Positions 23,312 through 31,492 of a DNA stretch of 33,191 nt are shown piece after piece (position 1 is the stretch's first letter; every line of letters begins with the position of its first letter). The position numbers and the translations under genes are program-made. The DNA is from Firmicutes bacterium UBA1065. GTDB taxonomy: Bacteria; Bacillota; Clostridia; Tissierellales; Sedimentibacteraceae. The DNA lies in contig DCDC01000169.1 in assembly GCA_002316225.1 (NCBI GenBank), positions 1 to 33,191 of the forward strand, in the 5' to 3' direction. Under the pieces are notes generated by a model. The model did no database searches, had not been told where the DNA came from, and was given only the letters and a program-made list of their open reading frames with translations.

Positions 23312-25516
23312 ATGAGAATATATGAACTTGCAAAAGAATTGGAAATGAACAGCAAAGAACTGGCCCAACTGGTGGAAAAGGAATTGGGAATTAAAGTTAA
23401 AAACCACATGAGTTCTCTGACGGATTTAGAGGTTCTAAGATTCAAAAAAGCTTTAAATACTTTAAATAACAGCAAAAAAACAAAGGTAGTCAAGAGCAGC
23501 AAAAATGTCATTATTGATGATGAGCCCTTGATTGATGAAAAAATAGATTTAAACCAGGCAAAACTGAAAAAGGTTGACAAGAAATTATTGTCACCCGTTA
23601 AAAAGCATGGGCCGGCAAAGAAAGTACCGCCGAAAACATTAATTGAAGAAGACAAGAAGGATACCAAGAAGGAAGTCAAGAAAGGCTTCAGCAAGGATAA
23701 GCAAAAACAAAATAAGCCCCAGCAGCCAAGCCGTCCTGAGCCAAAACAACACAAAACCAAAACAATAAGCATGGAGGACTCCATCGTTGTAAGAGAATTT
23801 GCCGACAAATTAGGGGTACCCATTAATGTGGTTATGTCAAAATTGATCATGCTTGGAGTTATGGCCAACATGAACCAGGAGATTGACTTTGACACAGCAT
23901 CCCTGATAGCTGAAGAATTAGGGGCAAAGGTAAACAAGATTGAAGTTGTTGACGAACTGCAAAACTTAGAGGAATCCCTCTTTAAGGACGATGTGGATGA
24001 TGAAGGGTCCCTGGAGCCAAGACCGCCAATTGTAACCGTAATGGGGCATGTAGACCACGGAAAGACTTCTCTGTTGGATGCAATCAGGCACACATCGGTT
24101 ACAGAGCAGGAGGCGGGAGGAATTACCCAGCATATAGGAGCTTCCCAGGTTGAGATAAACGGTAAGAAAATAACCTTTTTGGATACACCGGGCCATGAAG
24201 CATTTACGGCAATGAGGGCCAGGGGAGCCAAGGTTACTGATATAGCCGTAATTGTAGTAGCGGCAGATGACGGAGTTATGCCCCAGACCATTGAAGCAAT
24301 AAACCATTCAAAGGCTGCAGGTGTTCCCATTATTGTAGCAGTTAATAAAATCGATAAACCTACCGCAAACCCGGATAAGGTAAAACAGGAACTGGCCGAA
24401 CACGGCGTAATAGCCGAAGAATGGGGTGGAGACACCATCTTTGTACCCGTATCGGCAAAAAAACACATGGGTATTGAAGAATTGCTTGAAATGATTTTAT
24501 TGGTTGCGGAAGTCCAGGAATTAAAAGCAAATCCCAAAAGAAATGCCAAGGGTACCATTATAGAAGCCAAGCTTGACAAGGGCAGGGGACCGGTGGCTAC
24601 GGTTTTGATTGAAAAAGGCACCCTGAAAAAAGGTGATTACGTATTGGTGGGCAGTACTCACGGAAAAGTGAGAGCCATGTTTAATTCAAAGGGCAAGAGA
24701 ATTAACCAGGCAGGACCTTCCGTTCCGGTGGAAATTTTGGGACTTTCTGAAGTACCCCAGGCAGGAGATGTTCTGGTGGTAATGGAGAATGAAAAGGATG
24801 CAAAAACCATAGCAGAAAAGCGCAAGGACAAAAAACATCTTGAAAGCCTAAAAGCTACATCAAAAGTATCCCTGGATGATTTGTACGAAAGAATACAAAA
24901 GGGTGAAGTAAAAGACTTAAATATAATCATTAAGGCAGATGTGAGCGGGTCAATCGAAGCAGTTAAACAAGCCCTGGAAAAGCTTAGCGTGGATGAGGTT
25001 AAGGTAAATACCATACACGGGGGTGTAGGAGGCATAAACGAAAATGATATATTGCTTGCTTCTGCTTCAAATGCAATAGTGATAGGATTTAACGTAAGAC
25101 CTTCCGTAGCTGCCATGGAACTGGCAAAACAGGAAAATGTGGATGTTCGTACCTACAACATAATTTACAACGCTATCGAAGATATTGAATCTGCCGTTAA
25201 GGGTATGCTTAAACCTATATATAAGGAAGTAATCTTAGGCAGGGCTGAAGTAAGGCAGACCTTCAAGGTACCTAATGTGGGGGTTGTTGCCGGGGTATAT
25301 GTAACAAGCGGTAAAATAACAAGAAAATCCAAGGTAAGACTTCTCCGCAATGATATAGTGATTCATGAGGGCCAGATAGCATCCCTAAAAAGATTCAAGG
25401 ATGACGTATCTGAACTTGCAAGCGGCTTTGAAGGCGGAATCGGCATTGAAAAATACAATGATATAAAGGAAGGCGACGCAATAGAGGCCTATATCATGGA
25501 AGAAATAAAAAGATAG
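23312..25516 (+). CDS. infB: Translation initiation factor IF-2
   Basis: GTPase that positions initiator fMet-tRNA on the ribosome. It has 734 residues. An N-terminal IF2_N helix bundle at about 1-50 (RIYELAKELEMNSKEL) is followed by a Lys/Pro-rich linker of about 100 residues and a second IF2_N region (MEDSIVVREFADKLG). The G domain has G1 GHVDHGKT at about 245-252, G3 DTPGHEAF near 290 and G4 NKID near 345. Domains II, C1 and C2 follow; C2 ends with RKSKVRLLRNDIVIHEG. GGAGGTGG lies upstream of the ATG. It is in the middle of the operon. Confidence 0.97.
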   Translation: MRIYELAKELEMNSKELAQLVEKELGIKVKNHMSSLTDLEVLRFKKALNTLNNSKKTKVVKSSKNVIIDDEPLIDEKIDLNQAKLKKVDKKLLSPVKKHGPAKKVPPKTLIEEDKKDTKKEVKKGFSKDKQKQNKPQQPSRPEPKQHKTKTISMEDSIVVREFADKLGVPINVVMSKLIMLGVMANMNQEIDFDTASLIAEELGAKVNKIEVVDELQNLEESLFKDDVDDEGSLEPRPPIVTVMGHVDHGKTSLLDAIRHTSVTEQEAGGITQHIGASQVEINGKKITFLDTPGHEAFTAMRARGAKVTDIAVIVVAADDGVMPQTIEAINHSKAAGVPIIVAVNKIDKPTANPDKVKQELAEHGVIAEEWGGDTIFVPVSAKKHMGIEELLEMILLVAEVQELKANPKRNAKGTIIEAKLDKGRGPVATVLIEKGTLKKGDYVLVGSTHGKVRAMFNSKGKRINQAGPSVPVEILGLSEVPQAGDVLVVMENEKDAKTIAEKRKDKKHLESLKATSKVSLDDLYERIQKGEVKDLNIIIKADVSGSIEAVKQALEKLSVDEVKVNTIHGGVGGINENDILLASASNAIVIGFNVRPSVAAMELAKQENVDVRTYNIIYNAIEDIESAVKGMLKPIYKEVILGRAEVRQTFKVPNVGVVAGVYVTSGKITRKSKVRLLRNDIVIHEGQIASLKRFKDDVSELASGFEGGIGIEKYNDIKEGDAIEAYIMEEIKR

Positions 25517-25533
25517 GATTGAAGGGGTAAGAA

Positions 25534-25911
25534 ATGGCAAGCAGAAGATATAACAGGTTATCGGAAGAAATAAAAAGAGCCTTGTCCGACATTATCAGAA
25601 GTGATGTAAAGGACCCACGAATTTCGGAGCTTATGAGCATAACCGGTGTTCAAGTGACCGAAGATTTGAAATTTGCCAAAATATATGTTTCGGACTATAA
25701 GGATATCGATACAACCTTAATAGCTCTTGAAAGCGCCAAGGGTTTTATTAAGAGAGAAATAGGCAAGAGGGTAAAGATGAGAATTATTCCTGAACTTATC
25801 TTTATGAGGGATGATTCAATCGAAAGAGGTTTGCACATAAGCAAGCTTATTGACAAAGTTATCGAAGAAGATAATGTTAGGAAGGTTAATACAGATAATG
25901 CTGAAGAATGA
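25534..25911 (+). CDS. rbfA: Ribosome-binding factor A
   Basis: A KH-fold protein that binds the immature 30S subunit near 16S helix 1. It has 125 residues, typical. The start at 25534 follows GAAGGGG. Family text includes RRYNRLSEEIKRALSDIIRS, VKDPRISELMSITGVQVT and the C-terminal MRIIPELIFMRDDSIERG, where R-x-x-PEL-x-F-x-x-D-x-S is the signature. Its last codons overlap the start of nrnA by 14 bases. Confidence 0.95.
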   Translation: MASRRYNRLSEEIKRALSDIIRSDVKDPRISELMSITGVQVTEDLKFAKIYVSDYKDIDTTLIALESAKGFIKREIGKRVKMRIIPELIFMRDDSIERGLHISKLIDKVIEEDNVRKVNTDNAEE

Positions 25912-26863
25912 TGTTAAGGAAATACTTAAATTAATCAATACTTCTGATGAAATTTGCATAGCCGGACATACGGCACCGGACGGAGACTGTATAGGGTCGG
26001 TAATGGCCCTGTATAAGTTTCTGAAGCCTTTAAAGAAAAACTTAAGGGTAATGATTGACGGTACCATTCCTTTTAATTATAAGCCTTTTGCAGACGAAAG
26101 TATAATAGCACAAGCCTATGACAATGAAAAATTTGACCTTTTGTTCGTCCTAGACACAAGCGATACTAAAAGGCTGGGTAAGTTCGAGGATGTCCTGAAG
26201 AATTCAAATAAAAGAGTGGTTATAGACCACCACAAAACCAATACAGGCTTTGGGGACATCAATATCATAGATCCGGAAATGAGTTCCACGGGAGAGCTTT
26301 TATATGATATTATGAAGCTTACTGGAATGGAAATAACCAAAGAAGTGGCAGTTTTGTTATATGTGGCCATTTTAACGGATACGGGAAAGTTTTCTTACAG
26401 AAATACCACCAGCCGTACTCATATAAAGGCTGCAGAGCTTATTGATTTGGGCGTCAACGTGTCTGAAATTGATAACCTTGTTTACAATTCAAAACCTGCC
26501 AATGTAGTGAAGGCATTTTTAGAAAGCGTAAGCAATGTTGAATTCTATTATGACAAGAAATTAGGCATAACTGCCATAACGAAAGATATTTTATTAAGGA
26601 ACAATGTGGACATGGCAGACGTCGACGGGGTAGTGGAATATATCAGAGAAATCAGGGAAATTGAAGTATCCTGCGTGCTCAAGGAATATGACGATTGTAC
26701 CAAGGTAAGTTTGAGATCAAAGAATGATATTGATGTTTCCGCCATCTCTCTCAAGTACCAGGGCGGAGGCCATGCCAAGGCTGCAGGCTTTGAGCTTAAA
26801 GATAACATTGAAAATACAAAAAAAATTATCTTAGAGGAATTTAAAGATCTTTTGAAGTCATGA
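25898..26863 (+). CDS. nrnA: DHH/DHHA1 phosphoesterase, nanoRNase / pAp phosphatase
   Basis: Degrades 2-5-mer oligoribonucleotides from the end of mRNA decay and dephosphorylates pAp. The start chosen is the ATG at 25898 (MLKNDVKEIL), inside the end of rbfA, with AGGAAGG twelve bases upstream; the longer frame from 25850 is less likely. It gives 321 residues. Metal-binding motifs are GHTAPDGDCIGS at the N-terminus, VLDTSD, and VVIDHHKTN, with a further Asp in ILTDTGKF. The DHHA1 domain ends GGGHAKAAGFEL. Its stop overlaps the truB start (ATGA). Confidence 0.93.
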   Translation: MLKNDVKEILKLINTSDEICIAGHTAPDGDCIGSVMALYKFLKPLKKNLRVMIDGTIPFNYKPFADESIIAQAYDNEKFDLLFVLDTSDTKRLGKFEDVLKNSNKRVVIDHHKTNTGFGDINIIDPEMSSTGELLYDIMKLTGMEITKEVAVLLYVAILTDTGKFSYRNTTSRTHIKAAELIDLGVNVSEIDNLVYNSKPANVVKAFLESVSNVEFYYDKKLGITAITKDILLRNNVDMADVDGVVEYIREIREIEVSCVLKEYDDCTKVSLRSKNDIDVSAISLKYQGGGHAKAAGFELKDNIENTKKIILEEFKDLLKS

Positions 26864-27729
26864 TAGGAATACTTAATGTTTTAAAACCGACAGGCATGTC
26901 ATCCCATGATGTTGTAAACAGCGTCAGAAAAATTTTAAATGTTAAGAAGGCAGGCCATGCAGGCACCCTTGATCCCAATGCTGCCGGAGTCCTGGTAGTA
27001 TGCGTTGGCAAGGCTACAAAAATAAGCGAATTCCTGATGAAGGGCAATAAGGAGTATGTTTGCGAACTGATTTTGGGACAAAGCACCGATACTCAGGACA
27101 GCTACGGCATAGTTACCAATCAATCGGAGAAGGTTTCGGCAAGCCCCGATGAATTGAAGGAAGTCTTAAAAAAATTTAGGGGAGAGCTAACCCAGATTCC
27201 TCCGGCATATTCCGCTCTGAAAGTAAAGGGAAAAAAGTTATACGAGTATGCAAGGCAAAACATACAGGTGGAAAAAGCAGGAAGGAAGATTCATGTTTAT
27301 GATATCAGACTCCTTAAATTCACGGGTACCAGGGCACTTTTAAAAGTCAGATGCAGCAAGGGAACCTACATAAGGACTCTTTGCAACGATATAGGAGAAG
27401 CCCTGGGTACTTACGGCCACATGGGAATTTTAATAAGAACTGAATCAAATGGTTTACACATAAATGAATCCATAACCTTAGAAGAGCTTAAGTTCCTGGG
27501 TGATAACAGGAGGCTGGATGAATGCTTGATTCCCCTTGACCAGGTTTATAAGCTGGATAAAATAAGTATAGAATCAAAACACTACGACAGATTGACAGCC
27601 GGTAATGAAGTAGATGGAGGATTAAGGGTAAAAAGCGATGTATTTTATGTATATTGCAGGGATAAACTGATAGGTATCGGAAGAAAAACAAGGGATGGCA
27701 GGATAAAAATAGACAAAATGCTTGTATAG
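26860..27729 (+). CDS. truB: tRNA pseudouridine-55 synthase
   Basis: Forms pseudouridine 55 in the T-loop of tRNAs. It has 289 residues. Motifs are GILNVLKPTGMSSHDVV at the N-terminus, the catalytic Asp38 in GHAGTLDPNAAGVL, QIPPAYSALKVKGKKLYEYAR, and KCSKGTYIRTLCNDIG-like text (RCSKGTYIRTLCNDIG). A C-terminal domain of about 60 residues ends KTRDGRIKIDKML, resembling a PUA-like segment. The start overlaps the nrnA stop by four bases. Together with psuG at the left edge, the window has both a maker and a degrader of pseudouridine. Confidence 0.96.
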   Translation: MIGILNVLKPTGMSSHDVVNSVRKILNVKKAGHAGTLDPNAAGVLVVCVGKATKISEFLMKGNKEYVCELILGQSTDTQDSYGIVTNQSEKVSASPDELKEVLKKFRGELTQIPPAYSALKVKGKKLYEYARQNIQVEKAGRKIHVYDIRLLKFTGTRALLKVRCSKGTYIRTLCNDIGEALGTYGHMGILIRTESNGLHINESITLEELKFLGDNRRLDECLIPLDQVYKLDKISIESKHYDRLTAGNEVDGGLRVKSDVFYVYCRDKLIGIGRKTRDGRIKIDKMLV

Positions 27730-27740
27730 CAGGTGAGGAA

Positions 27741-28493
27741 ATGGCAAATATGAACGGTTCTTGTGTTGCCCTGGGCAACTTTGACGGTCTACACATAGGA
27801 CATGACGTCCTTATTAGAAGAATGATAGATTTAAGCTATGAAACAGGTCAAAAAAGTATAATAATTACCTTTAAATTTGTAAAAAATGACCTTAAGAAAT
27901 CTTCAATGAATATGAAATACATAAACAGCCCAAATAAGAAATTTGAAATACTAAAATCTTACCAGGCAGATGAAATTGTGGAAATAGAACTGAATGAAAC
28001 TGTATCCAAATATTCACCGGAAGATTTTATCAAGCTGCTGGTTGAAGATTACAAGGCCAAAAACATTGTAGTAGGCTACAATTTTACCTTTGGCTACAGG
28101 GCAGCGGGCAATATTAACACATTGAGAGAATTTCAGGACAAATACGGGTACTCGGTGGAAGAAATTCTTCCCGTAAAGTACAACGGGATTGCGGTAAGCT
28201 CAACCCTCATAAGGAACTTGCTGAATGAAGGCAAGATTCATGAAGCCAACAAACTTTTAATGAACAAATATACCATGGATATGGATGAAATAAATTTTAA
28301 CCTGGATAAAAACATGGGCTTTGTAAGCAACAAAAGCAGCATCTTGGTTCCTCCCGACGGCAAATATATGGTCAGGATGGGGGAAAGAGAATACCTCCTA
28401 AAGATTGTATCCAACAAGAAGGGGGCAAATCTGATATTCAACCAAGAAGTAGAAGAGATTAAAGACATTGTCTTCATAGACAAAGCAAGTTAA
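27741..28493 (+). CDS. ribF: RibF-type FAD synthetase with degenerate riboflavin kinase domain
   Basis: Normal RibF (about 310 residues) has an N-terminal FMN adenylyltransferase and a C-terminal riboflavin kinase. This protein has only 250 residues. The adenylyltransferase motifs are intact: GNFDGLHIGH at 12-21, VVGYNFTFG at 110-118 and SSTLIRNLL at 153-161. From residue 177 on, the kinase domain is short and changed. The expected LGFPTAN reads MGFVSNKSS (192-200), and only PPDGKYMVRM (204-213) still resembles the kinase fold. The catalytic C-terminal part is missing. I infer FMN to FAD activity only. It begins 11 bases after truB with GGTGAGG upstream and ends the operon; no clear terminator follows. 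Confidence 0.82.
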   Translation: MANMNGSCVALGNFDGLHIGHDVLIRRMIDLSYETGQKSIIITFKFVKNDLKKSSMNMKYINSPNKKFEILKSYQADEIVEIELNETVSKYSPEDFIKLLVEDYKAKNIVVGYNFTFGYRAAGNINTLREFQDKYGYSVEEILPVKYNGIAVSSTLIRNLLNEGKIHEANKLLMNKYTMDMDEINFNLDKNMGFVSNKSSILVPPDGKYMVRMGEREYLLKIVSNKKGANLIFNQEVEEIKDIVFIDKAS

Positions 28494-28525
28494 CTGAAAA
28501 AAAATGGAATTTTAAAAAATTAATA

Positions 28526-28554
28526 TTTACAAAATTCTATTAATATGATAGACT
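28526..28554 (+). promoter_or_regulatory. Promoter for rpsO-pnp
   Basis: TTTACA at 28526-28531 and TAGACT at 28549-28554 with a 17-base spacer, preceded by TGA (extended -10). It leaves a leader of about 75 bases before the rpsO ATG. Confidence 0.6.
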
Positions 28555-28563
28555 TTATTAGTT

Positions 28564-28632
28564 CCATAGTCTAAGTTAAACGACTCCTCAACGTTTTGCT
28601 TGGGTTATGGTGAAATAATTATATTTGGAGGA
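28564..28632 (+). promoter_or_regulatory. Possible S15-type autoregulatory leader of rpsO
   Basis: CCATA (28564-28568) can pair with TATGG (28606-28610), and inside it AAACG (28578-28582) with CGTTT (28592-28596). The hairpin loop has TCCTC (28585-28589), complementary to GAGGA (28628-28632) in the ribosome binding site, which would form a pseudoknot hiding the site. S15 feedback through a pseudoknot is known in E. coli; the helices here are short, so this is tentative. Confidence 0.4.
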
Positions 28633-28636
28633 AAAA

Positions 28637-28900
28637 ATGGATAAAGAAATCAAAAAACAAATCATTGAGCAGTACAGGATCAACGAGAATGACACCGGGT
28701 CACCGGAAGTTCAGATAGCTTTGCTGACCTACAGAATCAATAACCTTACAGAGCATTTACAGAAGAACAAAAAGGACCATCATTCAAGAAGAGGTCTTTT
28801 ACAAATGGTTGGACGAAGAAGAGGTTTCCTTAACTACTTAAAAGAAACTGACATTGAAAGATACAGAAGCATTATAGCAAAATTAGGATTGAGAAGATAA
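28637..28900 (+). CDS. rpsO: 30S ribosomal protein S15
   Basis: Primary 16S rRNA-binding protein and bridge to the large subunit. The start is the ATG at 28637 following TTTGGAGGAAAAA; a TTG at 28625 would include the ribosome binding site. It has 87 residues, normal. Signatures are NDTGSPEVQIALLTYRINNL, the HHSRRGLLQMVGRRRGFL RNA-binding block, and YRSIIAKLGLRR at the end. It is followed by pnp, the same order as in E. coli and Bacillus. Confidence 0.97.
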   Translation: MDKEIKKQIIEQYRINENDTGSPEVQIALLTYRINNLTEHLQKNKKDHHSRRGLLQMVGRRRGFLNYLKETDIERYRSIIAKLGLRR

Positions 28901-28905
28901 AACGG

Positions 28906-28927
28906 TAAAGCGGGGGAACCCGCTTTA
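28906..28927 (+). other. Hairpin between rpsO and pnp (GNRA loop, no T-run)
   Basis: TAAAGCGGG (28906-28914) pairs with CCCGCTTTA (28919-28927) around a GGAA tetraloop. The bases after it are TACTTTATAC, so termination would be weak. Its position recalls the processing hairpin between rpsO and pnp in E. coli. Confidence 0.6.
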
Positions 28928-28950
28928 TACTTTATACTGAAGGAGGTACT

Positions 28951-31047
28951 ATGGAAGAAAAAATATTTAAGTACATGCTTGCCGGAAGAGAACTGAAAGT
29001 AACTATCGGCAAAATAGCAGAATTAGCTAACGGCTCCTGCCTGGTTCAATACGGTGACACCGTAATCATGGCTAACGTGACAGCTTCTAAGGAGCCAAGG
29101 CAAGGCATTGACTTTTTCCCATTGAGCGTGGATTTTGAGGAGAAACTATACTCAGTAGGGAAAATACCCGGCGGTTTTATAAAAAGGGAAGGAAAACCCA
29201 GTGAAAAGGCAATACTGACATCACGCCTGATAGACAGACCATTAAGACCCCTTTTCCCCAAGGGATACAGGAATGATGTTTTGGTTACTGTTACAGTTTT
29301 ATCGGTAGACCAGGACTGTTCGCCTGAAATATCAGGAATGATAGGATCATCAATTGCCTTGTCCATATCGGATATACCCTTTGAGGGACCTACGGGTTCC
29401 GTTAATGTTGGCCTTGTGGACGGTGAATTCATAATCAACCCCAACAGCAAGCAAAGAGAAGTATCAGCCCTTGATTTAACCGTATCCGGAACAAAAGAAG
29501 CAATTATGATGGTTGAAGCAGGAGCAAAGGAAGTAAAGGAAGAAGTTCTCCTGAATGCCATCCTCTTTGCCCATGAAGAAATCAAGAAGATATGTGACTT
29601 CATAACAGAAATCACAAATGAGGTAGGTAAAGAAAAGGCAGAATACACCTGTTTTAAATGCGATGAAAATATTGAAAAAGAAATCAGGGAATATGCCGCT
29701 CCCATAATTGATGAAGCCATTATTGAAGAAGACAAACTTATCAGACAGGAAAAAATCGATTCTTTTAAAGCTCAAGCCAAGGAGATTTTCCTGAAAAAAT
29801 ATCCCGAGAATGAATTAGACATTGATGAAGCCTTGTACAATATGGTTAAAGAAAAGGTAAGAGAAAATATTCTTCAAAGGGGTATCAGGCCCGACAACAG
29901 GGGAATAGACGAAATCAGGAAGATTACATGTGAAGTAGGCCTTCTGCCGAGAACCCACGGATCAGGACTCTTCACCAGGGGCCAGACCCAGGTTCTGACT
30001 GTTGCAACCCTTGGATTACCCAGCGATGAACAGACTTTGGACGGAATTTCGGAAGAAACTTCAAAACGTTACATGCATCACTACAATTTCCCATCCTATT
30101 CAGTTGGTGAAACAAAACCGTCGAGAGGTCCGGGAAGAAGGGAAATAGGCCATGGTGCTTTGGCTGAAAGAGCCTTGGAGCCGGTTATACCCAGTGAAGA
30201 AGAATTTCCTTATACCATAAGACTTGTTTCAGAGGTATTAAGCTCAAATGGTTCAACCTCCCAGGCAAGTGTGTGCGGTTCAACTTTAGCTCTTATGGAC
30301 GCAGGAGTTCCCATAAAGGCACCGGTTGCGGGAGTTGCAATGGGGCTTATGAAAGATGGAGACAAGGTAGTAATACTGACAGATATTCAAGGCCTGGAAG
30401 ATTTCTTCGGTGACATGGACTTTAAGGTCGCCGGAACCAAGGAAGGTATAACCGCAATTCAAATGGACATAAAAGTTCATGGAATCGACAAGGATGTACT
30501 GACTGTTGCCCTGGAAAAAGCCCGTATAGGAAGGTTGTTCATCCTGGATAAGATGCTTCAATGCATTGACAAGCCAAGAGATGAAGTCAGCAAGTATGCG
30601 CCGAAGATCATAACAATGACCATAGACCCAGAAAAAATAAGAGATGTTATTGGTTCTGGCGGAAAGGTTATAAATAAGATTATAGAAGAAACAGGGGTTA
30701 AAATTGATATAGAAGATGACGGCACTGTTTCCATAGCCGCAGAAAATGTTGAAAGTGCATACAAGGCCAAGAAAATAATCGAGGGTATAGTTAAAGAAAT
30801 CGAAGTAAATGAAATCTTAGTAGGTAAAGTTGTAAGGATAGAATCCTACGGGGCTTTCGTTCAACTGACCGAAAACAAGGACGGGTTGCTTCATATTTCT
30901 CAAATAGACAACAAGAGAGTGGGCAAGGTTGAAGAAGTCTTGAAAGTGGGAGATGAAGTGCTGGTAAAAGTTATCGACATAGACGATAAAGGCAAAATCA
31001 AGCTTTCAAGAAAGGCAGCATTGCAGCAGACCAAAAATCAAAAATAA
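28951..31047 (+). CDS. pnp: Polyribonucleotide nucleotidyltransferase (PNPase)
   Basis: Phosphorolytic 3'-5' exoribonuclease of mRNA decay that works as a trimer. It has 698 residues, the family size. The first RNase PH domain includes VQYGDTVIMANVTASKEPR and IPGGFIKREGKPSEKAIL; an all-helical linker follows; the second RNase PH domain carries GLFTRGQTQVLTVATLG, HHYNFPSYSVGETKPSRGPG and the catalytic DIQGLEDFFGDMDFKVAGT. A KH domain has IRDVIGSGGKVINKI near residue 565, and an S1 domain runs from about 623 to 690. AAGGAGGTACT precedes the start. A terminator lies 20 bases past the stop. Confidence 0.97.
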   Translation: MEEKIFKYMLAGRELKVTIGKIAELANGSCLVQYGDTVIMANVTASKEPRQGIDFFPLSVDFEEKLYSVGKIPGGFIKREGKPSEKAILTSRLIDRPLRPLFPKGYRNDVLVTVTVLSVDQDCSPEISGMIGSSIALSISDIPFEGPTGSVNVGLVDGEFIINPNSKQREVSALDLTVSGTKEAIMMVEAGAKEVKEEVLLNAILFAHEEIKKICDFITEITNEVGKEKAEYTCFKCDENIEKEIREYAAPIIDEAIIEEDKLIRQEKIDSFKAQAKEIFLKKYPENELDIDEALYNMVKEKVRENILQRGIRPDNRGIDEIRKITCEVGLLPRTHGSGLFTRGQTQVLTVATLGLPSDEQTLDGISEETSKRYMHHYNFPSYSVGETKPSRGPGRREIGHGALAERALEPVIPSEEEFPYTIRLVSEVLSSNGSTSQASVCGSTLALMDAGVPIKAPVAGVAMGLMKDGDKVVILTDIQGLEDFFGDMDFKVAGTKEGITAIQMDIKVHGIDKDVLTVALEKARIGRLFILDKMLQCIDKPRDEVSKYAPKIITMTIDPEKIRDVIGSGGKVINKIIEETGVKIDIEDDGTVSIAAENVESAYKAKKIIEGIVKEIEVNEILVGKVVRIESYGAFVQLTENKDGLLHISQIDNKRVGKVEEVLKVGDEVLVKVIDIDDKGKIKLSRKAALQQTKNQK

Positions 31048-31067
31048 AACATGTCAGGAAAGACAAG

Positions 31068-31099
31068 AAAATCGAGGCGAAGACCTTGATTTTTATTTT
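31068..31099 (+). terminator. Terminator after pnp (first of two)
   Basis: AAAATCGAGG (31068-31077) pairs with CCTTGATTTT (31084-31093), with one G-T wobble and loop CGAAGA, followed by A and a run of T. Confidence 0.8.
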
Positions 31100-31134
31100 T
31101 TTGAAGCATAAATAACAATATCATAGGTATATGT

Positions 31135-31165
31135 AAAAAGGTCTTCTTTATATGGCCTTTTTTTA
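31135..31165 (+). terminator. Second terminator-like hairpin after pnp
   Basis: AAAAAGGTC (31135-31143) pairs with GGCCTTTTT (31154-31162), with one G-T wobble and a ten-base loop, followed by TT. It stands about 40 bases after the first terminator, giving a tandem pair that isolates pnp from the next unit. Confidence 0.7.
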
Positions 31166-31194
31166 TTGTAATTTGTGATAAAATTTGTTAATAT
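31166..31194 (+). promoter_or_regulatory. Possible promoter upstream of the small membrane ORF
   Basis: TTGTAA at 31166-31171 and TAATAT at 31189-31194 with a 17-base spacer. This is one of two candidates; the other uses TATAAT at 31235-31240 inside the Fur/PerR-like box, with a weak TGCAAT at 31212-31217. Confidence 0.4.
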
Positions 31195-31233
31195 AGAGTG
31201 CAAAGGGCATATGCAATTAATTTGTATAAGTCC

Positions 31234-31248
31234 TTATAATAATTATCA
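31234..31248. promoter_or_regulatory. Fur/PerR-like operator overlapping a -10 element
   Basis: The 15-base TTATAAT-A-ATTATCA has the 7-1-7 form. It matches the Fur box (TGATAAT-N-ATTATCA) at 13 of 14 positions and the PerR box (TTATAAT-N-ATTATAA) also at 13 of 14. It covers the TATAAT at 31235-31240, so a bound repressor would block that promoter. In such an AT-rich spacer a chance match cannot be excluded. Confidence 0.5.
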
Positions 31249-31291
31249 TAAATAAGCCCCGGGAATAATACATATAATCAGGGGGAAATTT

Positions 31292-31462
31292 ATGAAATTT
31301 TTTTGCAATGCGGAATTCGTAAGAAAAGTTTTGATTATAATTTTTTTAACCATCATTATTATATTATTGATCCTGGGCAGATTCAGAACCTCAAGAGTTA
31401 AAATGGTGGGAGAAAACTCCTTAATGACGGATATGCCCATGAAAAATACCTTAACAATATAA
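31292..31462 (+). CDS. 56-residue single-pass membrane protein, unknown
   Basis: A small ORF starting ATG at 31292 with AGGGGGAAA six bases upstream, ending TAA at 31460-31462. The product begins MKFFCNAEFVRKV, has one strongly hydrophobic segment at about residues 14-29 (isoleucine/leucine-rich, LIIIFLTIIIILLILG), and ends with a short basic-then-polar tail (RFRTSRVKMVGENS...). I do not recognise it. It could be a true small membrane protein under the Fur/PerR-like box, or the N-terminal remnant of a longer secreted protein. It lies 30 bases before the M16 peptidase gene. Confidence 0.5.
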   Translation: MKFFCNAEFVRKVLIIIFLTIIIILLILGRFRTSRVKMVGENSLMTDMPMKNTLTI

Positions 31463-31492
31463 ATTGCTTGAAATACTTTAACCGGAGGAAAG

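Noticed and set aside
22945..24621. A 558-residue open frame on the minus strand across ylxQ and infB
   Set aside because: It is antisense to infB, whose domains are clear; the translation is Ser/Phe/Leu-rich, has no recognisable motif and no ribosome binding site.
28508..28522. AATTTT/AAAATT symmetry after ribF as a terminator
   Set aside because: Very short A/T-only pairing, expected by chance in this composition.
29046..29735. A 229-residue open frame on the minus strand inside pnp
   Set aside because: Shadow of the conserved pnp coding frame; low-complexity composition and no upstream signals.
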